DNA from: Durusdinium trenchii | Taxonomy: Eukaryota; Sar; Dinophyceae; Suessiales; Symbiodiniaceae | NCBI GenBank assembly: GCA_963970005.1 | Contig: CAXAMN010023361.1 | Span: 231,954-295,953 of the forward strand | Reading direction: 5' to 3' | DNA: 64,000 bases | Shown: positions 41,144-49,546 of the stretch, piece by piece | Layout of the letters: each line of letters begins with the position of its first letter | How positions within the stretch are numbered: the stretch's first letter is position 1 | The notes under the pieces: model-generated | What the model saw: only the letters and a program-made list of their open reading frames with translations | Told to the model about the DNA's origin: nothing | Database searches by the model: none | Made by a program: the position numbers and the translations under genes

Positions 41144-42424
41144 ATGGACGCGCAGTGGCAGCAATATTACTGGAATCATTATTTGATGCAGCAACATCAT
41201 CAGCAGCTCACCAACCCAGATACCACAACTTCTCCTCACACCGCCGCACACCACACCTACAGCCCCACAGGCACCTACGGCCCACTCACTCACGCACTTC
41301 GCACACACCACGTCCACCACTCCAACCCTTATGTGACTCCACCGTACACACCGCCATCGCAGCACACACCCCCACCCCAGGCACCCACCTCCCAGCCGGA
41401 GTTTCCACCTCCGCCGCCGCCACCCCTGCCCACGGCCGAACCTGTCACTCCACCACCATCGACCTTCCAACACAGCCCACCGCCACCACCCACCACACGT
41501 GGCACTACAGCGCCTGCCCCACCACCCCCACACATCCCATCTCCCACACCACCTGTTCCGGTCCTGGAACCCAACCGAGCAACATTGGGACTCCAACACA
41601 CTGCACGGCCACCAACTACATCGTACGATTCAACCCACCCAGTGGTCTCGCAAAGCAGGAGTGGCCGGCCTCCCCACCTTTGAGGTCTTCCCGTGGCAAT
41701 TGGCTTACCACGGTACCTCCGAGTTCACTGCCCGTACCCTGAGCAACGGCAAATTCACAGGTTTCATTGCAACCAGAAGCATAGCGGAGTCGGTCTTCGT
41801 GACCCTTTTTCTCCAACAACTCCGCGAGCACCGCCTTGACCTTGACGGCATCGCGGAGGCTCTCCACACACAACAGAGCACAGACGTTCCAAACAAAACT
41901 ACCCATGCCCGAGCGTTCCACGCTCCCCTCATCAAACTGCTTATCGACCAACTGCAAACCCACTCCCCAGCACCTGCGGAAGGCTCCGCCCTACGCGCCC
42001 TCAAAAACACCAACGACGAACTGGCTCGGGCACGCCAGAAACTCCACGACCTCGGCAACCCGCTCACACCAGTCAAGCACACCGGCCGATCTTCTGCACC
42101 AGCCGCCCCTTCCCACGCACCCACACCACCACCACCGAAACCACCAGCCATCACCGACGTCTTGCAACCACCACACCCCACCCTGCAAGACGACATCCCC
42201 GAAGGCTGGAACTACCCAGATATCCAACAATGGGTCACTACTTTTGACCCCGCCATCCAAGAAGCTGCGAAGAAGTTATCCGACTGCTGCAAACAAGCAA
42301 AGTCACCACGCAGCAGCTAAAAGAAGCAGCCACCAAGTATGGCCTACCCCTCAACCGAGTCAACCGACTCCCCATTCGCAGCCTACAACAGCTGGTAGGA
42401 GTCGGAGCAGCCATCGGTTGCTGA
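41144..42424 (+). pseudogene. Element A ORF7: Pro-rich protein, two frame changes, ends in RT frame at TGA
   Basis: It starts at GCCACCATGG (41144), MDAQWQQYYWNHYLMQQHHQ, followed by Pro/His/Thr-rich sequence to the stop at 41683. Folded-looking sequence continues in the next frame from about 41670 (TFEVFPWQLAYHGTSEFTAR, IATRSIAESVFVTLFLQQLR, LKNTNDELARARQKLHDLG, QQWVTTFDPAIQEAAKKLSD) to 42320. From about 42290 a third stretch in the original frame (KVTTQQLKEAATKYGLPLNR, LQQLVGVGAAIGC) ends at TGA 42422-42424. The frame order is 2, 0, 2. Because the terminal repeats are nearly identical, sequence indels or programmed shifts are as plausible as decay. It may be the N-terminal part of a Gag-Pol-like fusion. 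Confidence 0.6.
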
Positions 42425-45400
42425 CTCGCCATCGTGGCCCAGCAGCAACCCAGCCACACCAACCTCACCCAACTTTTCCACCTACACCGCGCACTTTCCA
42501 TGCTCATCCACCGCACCCAATACATCGACCGCGCCGAGGCCATCTTTGCAACCGGCCTCATCCACATCACACTTCTTTTTGCATACCCGTCCAACACCCG
42601 TCGCTCACAACAATGGCGCAACCGCCTCCGCCAGCTCCACATTTTACCCCACACCTACCACTACCACAACTTCCTCTCTTCCAATTCCGTCTACATCAAG
42701 CTCCACTTCAATTCCGACCAACCCCAACGCTGCTACCATCAACATGGCCACTTCTATGTTGGCTCCACAGCTATTGGCATCCCCCACCGCGAGCACAATC
42801 GCCGCGCCAAACTCAAACAACTCCAGAACAACATTCCCATCTCTGCAGAACTCTCCCTACGTTATTGGCATTCACACAACAACATCCACCACTACACCAC
42901 TATTCAACTTACCTCCCATGACACATACGACCAAGCCTGGATCCAAGAACACCACTACATTGCCAACTGGATGCCTTCACTCAACTGGCCTTTCATTTCC
43001 CACCACCTCAAACTCAAAGCTCAGGGATGGCAGTTTGCAAAACACAGAGCCCACTTCTACTCCAGACTAGCCACCCACAAACGACTTTTCCGACGCCTTC
43101 GACAACGCCAGTACACCCTCAGAGAACCACACCTCTACACTTCCACTAAGCATCACGCCCTCCAACTTCTTCGCAACCTCACCAAACACACCGCAGCCTC
43201 GTTTGAGGCAGCAAGACAGATAAGAAGCGGCCGCCACACGGACCTCGAGGTGTATGCAATCCGACGCATGGCCGCAAACCTGGAAGAACCTGGCCGCAGC
43301 CGAGCTCTTCACATCCTCAACAAAGCCTTGATCTACCGCAACCTCACGCCACCTAAGCCAAACATCCCACTGACAGTGCCCTTCCTGGCCCATGACGACT
43401 TCACCAAGCACTGCCAACAATGGCTTCGCACCACCATCCAGCAGCACAAGCATTTCACCATTCCCCTCCACCTCCCCTCCCACAGACTGAGAGAAGCCGC
43501 CCACAACACCCTCCGCTCCCACCTGCACAACCACCGCACATGGGAGGACACCCTCCACTCCCCGCCAGATCCAGCAGACCTCCCCTGTGCATGCGATCAC
43601 CTTCGCACACTCCTGCAGGATCCCGATACCCCTACCATCAATGGCCACTACATCCTTACACTTGACCAACTCCAACTCCCTACACACCTCAGCATTTTCC
43701 TCAACGCCAATATGAACAGCACCTATTACCCAAGCAAAGCTCGTTACTTCCTCATCTTCACGACGGCCTACACCAAATGGCTCAAACTACAGGGGCTTCC
43801 ACCATCCCTAGCTCAACACCTACCGCCTTTCCTTGAGCACCAATGGCGCCTTCACAACACACACCTCAAGCAGCAACCCCGTTTTACGGCCCGCCTGCTT
43901 CGTCAACTCCAAGAACATTTGGGAAAACACACATTACTCCACCATGCCGACCATGAGCTCCAACAACTCCGGCTGTTTTGCCCTCGCCAATATTTCACTG
44001 GCGCCTTGAACACCTGGCAATCCCCCGAACTTTTCGAACCACTTCCCTACATCACTGCCGCCAATATCCACGACCACCTGGCCGCCACTGTCCCCCCCAT
44101 TTTGCGCACTCGCTACAAGTGGGGCTTCCGAAAAGACTTCAACATTCCATACGGCGTTGTCCACCTCAAAGAGAAGAAGCACTGGCAAAAAGGCCGTACA
44201 ATTATTTCATACTTCCAATCACTCAGTGGCAACTTGCTTCGCATCACCAGCCGTGCCCTTGACATCATCCTCCAACACCTCTACCCTCAACATCCCGGCC
44301 AAATGTCCATTCCCCAGCTTTGGCACCACTTTCACAGCTACCTTACCCAAACACCACCAGACATCTCACTACACGCCACCAACGATGACCTGGTCGGCTT
44401 CTTCAACTCAGTCCCACAGCACCGACTCATCGATGCAGTTCACTCCCTCGTCCACCACTGGCAACAACAGCAACCCACACACACCTTGACGGTGGATGTC
44501 CAGGCCACCGGCAATCCTTTCCACCACTCACACATTGGCAGACACCATCGGAAACACCCTACCCAACGCACCATCCAAACTTCCGACATTACCACCATCG
44601 TGGCTTTTGCCCTCAACACATGCATTTTCCGGGCTTGCAACAATACTTACAAACAAATACGAGGGGCCGGGATTGGATCCCAGCTCTCTCCAGCCCTATG
44701 CAATGTTGCCATCACCCTCATTGAGCACTCCTGGCATCAGATCCACAACAACCTCCTTCAACACACAAACCTCCACTTTACTTACTATCGATATGTCGAC
44801 AACCGCTTCATTGTCCACAACGAACATTTCCTTCAACACCCGGCTATCCAAACCCTCATCCACCACAATTTCTTTGGCGACCCAGTTGAACTCGAACCGG
44901 TGGAGGATTTTCATCTCCTCGGTTTCAACATCGACCTCCCACAACGCACCATCACCTACATGCAACCTTCCCAACCCTGGAAAATCCGGGACTCCACAAC
45001 CGCCGGGAGCCAGCGCTTGGCTCTATCAGGCCTCCAATCAAGACTCCACACCATTCGAAAATACACATTCCCACCCTCCAGCGCTGACGTTGCTGCGGCT
45101 GAACTCGTCAACCTATATGTCCAAAAGGGGCATAACTACCACGCCTGCCACCGGTTTTTGAAAAAGCGCCGAATGCGGCGACCTGTGTGTGTCCCACCCT
45201 GGACAAAGGGTCTCACCCCACCACTTTCACACAGGCAGGGGGGCAATGCACGACTGACAGACATTGCCCAACGAAGACGCTGTCAGTTCGTGGTGAAGCA
45301 ATGCGGGACGCCGCATTGTGTACCTGCTCTCTCTTTCACAAGCTGTGACTCCACTTTTCCACTTTTTGATTCATGGTCCTTCATGTTTCCACCCCATAAA

Positions 45401-45652
45401 CATTCGTCCCCAGCAGCTGTGCAGCCGGTTCGCGTTTCCGCCACTTGCGAGTGCCAACATTGTTCAACAATACAGTTTAAGCTGACCTTTCCACCTTGCT
45501 GTTCCATCGCCCTTCTTCCCAACGAGACAATTGCGTTAACTGAAAATCCAAGTTCGAAGTGTGTCAACCCCTGTGCCAAAGGGTTTAATACCACTGTTTC
45601 CACTACAACCACCCAACAAGGCAGGGGCGTCAGGCTCGACACATCTACTTGA
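42425..45652 (+). CDS. Element A ORF8: reverse transcriptase with N-terminal GIY-YIG-like domain
   Basis: Open from directly after TGA 42424. The first ATG is at 42500 (MLIHRTQYIDRAEAIF), so the true start is either there or upstream by readthrough. Numbering from 42434: about 86-185 matches GIY-YIG nuclease landmarks (VYI, FYVGST, R/H, then E172 and PSLN at 181-184). The RT core follows: PYGVVHLKEKKHWQKGRTII (about 572-591), motif A DLVGFFNSVP (D652), motif B GAGIGSQLSPALCN (744-757), motif C YRYVDNRF (D789, N790 in place of the second Asp) and LLGFNID (about 830). PLE-like features are the fingers K-x-R-x-I-I-S and FFNSVP. RT homology ends near KKRRMRRP, about 45180; the last 155 codons read through the 3' terminal repeat and into element B. 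Confidence 0.88.
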   Translation, partial: LAIVAQQQPSHTNLTQLFHLHRALSMLIHRTQYIDRAEAIFATGLIHITLLFAYPSNTRRSQQWRNRLRQLHILPHTYHYHNFLSSNSVYIKLHFNSDQPQRCYHQHGHFYVGSTAIGIPHREHNRRAKLKQLQNNIPISAELSLRYWHSHNNIHHYTTIQLTSHDTYDQAWIQEHHYIANWMPSLNWPFISHHLKLKAQGWQFAKHRAHFYSRLATHKRLFRRLRQRQYTLREPHLYTSTKHHALQLLRNLTKHTAASFEAARQIRSGRHTDLEVYAIRRMAANLEEPGRSRALHILNKALIYRNLTPPKPNIPLTVPFLAHDDFTKHCQQWLRTTIQQHKHFTIPLHLPSHRLREAAHNTLRSHLHNHRTWEDTLHSPPDPADLPCACDHLRTLLQDPDTPTINGHYILTLDQLQLPTHLSIFLNANMNSTYYPSKARYFLIFTTAYTKWLKLQGLPPSLAQHLPPFLEHQWRLHNTHLKQQPRFTARLLRQLQEHLGKHTLLHHADHELQQLRLFCPRQYFTGALNTWQSPELFEPLPYITAANIHDHLAATVPPILRTRYKWGFRKDFNIPYGVVHLKEKKHWQKGRTIISYFQSLSGNLLRITSRALDIILQHLYPQHPGQMSIPQLWHHFHSYLTQTPPDISLHATNDDLVGFFNSVPQHRLIDAVHSLVHHWQQQQPTHTLTVDVQATGNPFHHSHIGRHHRKHPTQRTIQTSDITTIVAFALNTCIFRACNNTYKQIRGAGIGSQLSPALCNVAITLIEHSWHQIHNNLLQHTNLHFTYYRYVDNRFIVHNEHFLQHPAIQTLIHHNFFGDPVELEPVEDFHLLGFNIDLPQRTITYMQPSQPWKIRDSTTAGSQRLALSGLQSRLHTIRKYTFPPSSADVAAAELVNLYVQKGHNYHACHRFLKKRRMRRPVCVPPWTKGLTPPLSHRQGGNARLTDIAQRRRCQFVVKQCGTPHCVPALSFTSCDSTFPLFDSWSFMFPPHKHSSPAAVQPVRVSATCECQHCSTIQFKLTFPPCCSIALLPNETIALTENPSSKCVNPCAKGFNTTVSTTTTQQGRGVRLDTST
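45193..45564 (+). repeat. Element A 3' terminal repeat
   Basis: Identical to 32249-32620 apart from C at 45523. It is preceded by a GC hairpin (CGCCG-AATG-CGGCG, 45167-45180) and a short (GT)n. It ends at GTGT 45561-45564, where the element B repeat begins without a spacer. The pseudoknot copy spans 45241-45292. Confidence 0.92.
45241..45292 (+). ncRNA. H-type pseudoknot in element A 3' repeat
   Basis: A sequence-identical copy of 32297-32348: stem 1 GGGCAATG/CATTGCCC, stem 2 CACGACTGACAG/CTGTCAGTTCGTG and the CAACGAAG joining strand. It lies within the readthrough part of the RT open frame. Confidence 0.75.
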
Positions 45653-45951
45653 CGCAACGAAGCTATGATGTGTCGAGGGAAGTGAGAGCTGATCACTCTC
45701 ATGTACCTGCGGAGTTTTCCACACGCTGTCACCCTACTCTTCCACGTTTTGATTCATGGTTCTTCATGCTTCAACCCCCAAACCTTTCCTTGCAGCTGTG
45801 CCGCGCCGACGTTTGACACCGCCGATCTTGTGAGCTGCAGATGTGCACCAACCTTTGTTAAACAATACTTTTTCACGGACTCTGCCACCTTGCCGTTCCA
45901 TCGCCATTTTACCTGGAAATTGAGTGTAACTGAAAACCAATGTCAGAGTGT
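45565..45951 (+). repeat. Element B 5' terminal repeat
   Basis: Begins CAACCCCTGTGCCAAAGGG and ends AGTGT. Shares with the A repeat the words AAAGGGT, AGGCAGGGG, CAACGAAG, GTACCTGC and TTGATTCATGGT and the TAACTGAAAA tail. Confidence 0.88.
45627..45677 (+). ncRNA. H-type pseudoknot in element B 5' repeat
   Basis: Stem 1 pairs GCGTCAGG (45627-45634) with CTTGACGC (45648-45655). Stem 2 pairs CTCGACACAT (45635-45644) with ATGTGTCGAG (45668-45677). The joining strand has CAACGAAG. Base 45649 is T here and C in the other copy; both pair with G. Compared with element A every stem position has changed while pairing is kept. Confidence 0.78.
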
Positions 45952-46214
45952 GTTTCGCTCAGCCATCCCACTCGGGTGCTGAGTGTGATCCCCGTCACTG
46001 GGGCGCTGAAATCATGCCGGAAATCGTGTAACTGACCTTTTCCACCTTTCACAGGAACTCACCACTTGATCAACCTTAACTGAATTTACTGCTTCGGGCC
46101 AAAAAACGGATTTGACAAGCCGCCGGGCTTGAAAACGGAATTCATCCCGCTTCAGGCAGGTCTCCCTACCCTCCCCCCACCGTGTTCTACTCCCTACCTA
46201 ATTAGGGTAACACA

Positions 46215-46256
46215 GGGAAATGGTACTCGACACACTTGTGTGTCGGTGCCTTTCCC
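46215..46256 (+). ncRNA. Long internal hairpin of element B
   Basis: GGGAAA (46215-46220) pairs with TTTCCC (46251-46256), GGTAC with GTGCC, and CGACACAC with GTGTGTCG around a small CTTG-type loop. This gives about 20 base pairs with two bulged T. It lies in the non-homologous middle part of element B. Confidence 0.6.
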
Positions 46257-46519
46257 GTTGTCCCTGTCTAGTCTACTCTACCCGGGCGGTTTAAGACTAA
46301 AGTCCCGCTCCCTAGCTATTGCACTGTAATTCGTCTCGGCTAAGTAGTCAGTAATCCTAGAGTGCTAAGTATTCAGACACACACACATGTACACACACAT
46401 GGACATACACCCCCTCCCTGCCCCCCCCTTTTCTTTCTTGCGCTTTCCGTCGTTTGTTGGGCTTCACTCAGGCTTTTTAGGTTGCTCTTGAGGTTCGTTT
46501 CCCTACCCCAGTCAAGGGC

Positions 46520-46610
46520 TAAGTATTCATTTTCTTTTTCTTTTTTCTACACCTACCTTTCTTTTTTCTTTTTTCTACACCTACCTTTCTCTCTTGCCCT
46601 CTTAGCCCTG
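46520..46610 (+). repeat. Pyrimidine-rich tandem duplication in element B
   Basis: CTTTTTTCTACACCTACC occurs twice, about 29 bp apart, inside a long C/T-rich tract. Confidence 0.6.
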
Positions 46611-46676
46611 CTCTTTCGGTGTTTCTTTCTTTTGTTTCTAAGGCTTTTTAGGTATCTATGCAGGCTTTCCACGCGA

Positions 46677-46708
46677 GCGCCGCCAAGCGGCGCCGTGTGT
46701 GTGTGTGT
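46677..46708 (+). promoter_or_regulatory. GC hairpin and GT tract before element B 3' repeat
   Basis: GCGCCGC (46677-46683) pairs with GCGGCGC (46687-46693) around CAA, directly followed by (GT)n. The corresponding place before the element A 3' repeat (45167-45192) has CGCCG-AATG-CGGCG and a GT tract. Confidence 0.5.
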
Positions 46709-47095
46709 CAACCCCTGTGCCAAAGGGTTTAATACCACTGTTTCCACTACAACCACCCAACAAGGCAGGGGCGTCAGGCTCGACACATCTACCTGACGCA
46801 ACGAAGCTATGATGTGTCGAGGGAAGTGGGAGCTGATCACTCTCATGTACCTGCGGAGTTTTCCACACGCTGTCACCCTACTCTTCCACGTTTTGATTCA
46901 TGGTTCTTCATGCTTCAACCCCCAAACCTTTCCTTGCAGCTGTGCCGCGCCGACGTTTGACACCGCCGATCTTGTGAGCTGCAGATGTGCACCAACCTTT
47001 GTTAAACAATACTTTTTCACGGACTCTGCCACCTTGCCGTTCCATCGCCATTTTACCTGGGAATTGAGTGTAACTGAAAACCAATGTCAGAGTGT
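46709..47095 (+). repeat. Element B 3' terminal repeat
   Basis: 99% identical to 45565-45951. Starts after the GT tract and ends at AGTGT followed by unrelated AATGATGAGC. Its pseudoknot spans 46771-46821 with the fully Watson-Crick stem 1. Confidence 0.88.
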
Positions 47096-49480
47096 AATGA
47101 TGAGCAAGCTGGAGACCAGAATCATATTCTCGATGTCAACATATTAATAAGTACGTGAGGATCTGGCAAAAGGGGAGAGGAGCAGCCTTTTTACTGCAGG
47201 TGCTCTCTTGAGTGAAGCGGTGAGAAGACTCAGAAGACTGTGTCGCGCAACCGCGGACACCAGAGCATCATGCGTTGGTGGCGCCGGGAACTTGTGCAGA
47301 CATAACCACAGCTGTCACGAAAATCACGAAAACACAAAGTTCCTCTTGCGCTTGCCACGAGAAGTGCTCACCAAGATCAAAAATGCGCACGGAACCACAA
47401 CGAGAGCGCAGCCTCGAAGAGCTCCCCTGCCAGCCCACCGCGCAGTCGAAATGCACTTCCAAGATCTCGAGGCGAATGAATGTACTGTAAATAGATGAAA
47501 GTAGCAGCGAAGTAGCCGGACACACCGATGAGCACCTCCGATCAGACACCCGTCCTTAACTCTTACCATAAGAACCCCTAGTTTGGACACACTGTTTGGG
47601 GAAACACGCCTCCGACGCCGACATCTCTGGATACTTTTAGAATCTTTTAGATTCATTTGGTGAGCGGGTTTCTTGACCTGGCAGTGGGTCACCAAGTTGA
47701 CCAAAAACAGGTCCGAAGAAAAAACACCGGGAGATTGGCACAGGAACTCACGGAGCGAGCGTTCCACGTTCCGCGTTTACCGCGCTCCTCCCGCCTGTCG
47801 ACCGGATGCAGCATCCGCTCGGAGCTCTCCACTAAGAGGGTCGAACTGGGCCCTGCGGTCACAAGCCGAGGTGCTCAAATCGAGGGTCGTCCATGACGAG
47901 GTTTGGAAAACATGAGCAGAACTGCATCGAAGCCTGCTCCAAAAAGCTGATCTTCTCACTTCTCACCATGGAATCGAGTCCTTTCGAAGTCCAAGTCCCG
48001 AGAATTAGCTCCGACAAAGTCTTTGGGGCATCGCTGAAAGTGGCGACGGCTGATTGCCTCCAGGTTGATGGGTGATGATGATAGTTTTCAGGATCCGCTC
48101 GGGGCACATACTGTAATAATAGAGACCATAATTATAGATACATATATATATATATTATATTACAGAAGCTGCCTCTTTGCACATGACATAGCTGGAGCTG
48201 CGAAACACTGTCCAACGCCAACGCCATAATACACAGCTGCAGCTACGAGAAGCAGTGAGTGCATTGGGACCAAGACAGAGTGTCAGGGATCGCAGTTGGC
48301 AATTGCATTTTAGTATGTTCATTGTATTTTCATGTTGGAAGGGCACCCAGGAGCCTGCCCCCAAGAGGGCACTTGAAATACCAGCTACATGCCGTTTGGA
48401 ACTCTCTCTTTCGGGGTCTCCACAGGCTCTCCCTCTCTAAGAAAACTGATTGGCTTGACAACCCAACCCAGCGACATATTGCAAAACTCTCAGAGAGCTG
48501 ATGGGACTTGTTCTGAGATGCCCAAATCGACCTTGCCGGCTTGCCAGCAGCTTGTAAAGAGGCGCTTTTTCCCCTCACACATCCAAAATCCAAACTTCCG
48601 AGAATGTCTTCCTGATCCAATTCGAATCTGCACCCTGTTCAATCAGTGCAGCTTGGAGCAACTCGATGCAACCTGCAACAAACTGTTGGCTTACAGTATT
48701 TGATCCACATCCAACACAGACTGTCCAGGAGAGTATGGTCTCAAGCCCTGAAGAAGGCTAGCTCTCGATGGTCGGTGTCAGCCACTGGACCATGCAGTGT
48801 CTACCAGTGTCTTGCCGTTCAAACACCGGTCAGACCCAGAAACCGGCTCCGTTTCAGGGGCTCGCCTTCATGCAGCCTTTCGAGGTCTGTCCATGCAAGC
48901 GCCATGTGCAAATAGCAAAGACTTGGGAAGAAGGCGTGCTTTTTCTCTATTACAGTAAACACAGTAAACACAATACTATAGAGACTAGTGAGCCCACCAA
49001 ATGCATCATGGTTTGCATGCCCCTTTTTGTTAGTCTGGTCTGCCGCCTTTTGAAACTTGCTCTTGAAATGGTTCAAGTGGGCAAGTTGCAAGATTTATTA
49101 GGTCAAGCATGGTCAAGCCTTTCATCAATATCCGCGTTTGTGCGGGTCTTCTTCACTGTCATGCCATCTTGGGAATCTTGGGTCACTAGCCACCGGGACC
49201 TGGCAACTCTCGTATTAGCCGCCGGATTGAATCAGTCAAAGCCACTCGCCCCGGCAAACCCCCGGGACCCCCCGTGTCCACATGTATCCACCTCTTTTAA
49301 AGAACACAAAACTCATCAAAACTCCATCCCTCAATCCAGGACCATCTTTCTGAGGGGTGCTTCTAGGCTTCCATTGAATGACCCCTTGCATGATCCCGGA
49401 TGGTATCTCACCCCATTGGAGATCCAACGACCCGACCTCGAAGGTGGAGTGGCTGGAGCGGTCAGTTCCTACATGAAGTA
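47096..49480. other. No supportable gene
   Basis: Short competing frames on both strands without domains. Contains an ATAT run at 48138-48160 and a CAGTAAACA duplication at 48953-48970. Confidence 0.5.
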
Positions 49481-49485
49481 GCAAG

Positions 49486-49546
49486 GCCTTGTTCCTAGTA
49501 GCTTCTTGATCCTAGTAGCAAGGCCAGGAGCTACTAGTAGCGTGAT
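49486..49546. repeat. CTAGTAG-type dispersed repeat
   Basis: TCCTAGTAGCTTCTTGATCC and CTAGTAGCAAGGCCAGGAGC followed by TACTAGTAGC. Same family as 52796-52912 and 63919-64000. Confidence 0.75.

Larger units (their letters stand above)
32249..45564 (+). mobile_element. Element A: 13.3-kb multi-ORF retroelement with direct terminal repeats
   Basis: Bounded by 372-bp direct repeats (32249-32620 and 45193-45564) that differ at one position (G32579 versus C45523). Each is preceded by a (GT)n tract and ends in AGTGTGT. Between them lie at least eight plus-strand ORFs, ending with a reverse transcriptase that has an N-terminal GIY-YIG-like domain. There is no RNase H, integrase or aspartic protease, so it is not a classical LTR retrotransposon. 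Repeat-flanked RT plus GIY-YIG is the layout of Penelope-like elements, some of which carry the nuclease N-terminally. The near-identity of the two repeats indicates a recent insertion. The plus strand is strongly C-rich and G-poor throughout. Confidence 0.85.
45565..47095 (+). mobile_element. Element B: 1.5-kb non-autonomous relative with terminal repeats
   Basis: Terminal repeats 45565-45951 and 46709-47095 (387 bp) differ at three sites, all transitions (45649/46793, 45685/46829, 45917/47061). They are homologous to the element A repeats but diverged. Internal sequence to about 46115 aligns with the element A leader; from there to 46700 it is unrelated, pyrimidine-rich and non-coding. It directly follows the A repeat at a shared GTGT. 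It could be mobilised by element A's RT. Confidence 0.8.

Noticed and set aside
41836-42921. 361-codon plus-strand frame bridging ORF7 and RT
   Set aside because: Overlaps the clearly better ORF7 and RT frames and is a Pro/His/Thr-rich shadow.
32249-45564. Classical LTR retrotransposon or endogenous virus
   Set aside because: No integrase, RNase H, protease, primer-binding site or TG...CA repeat ends were found; the RT is PLE-like.
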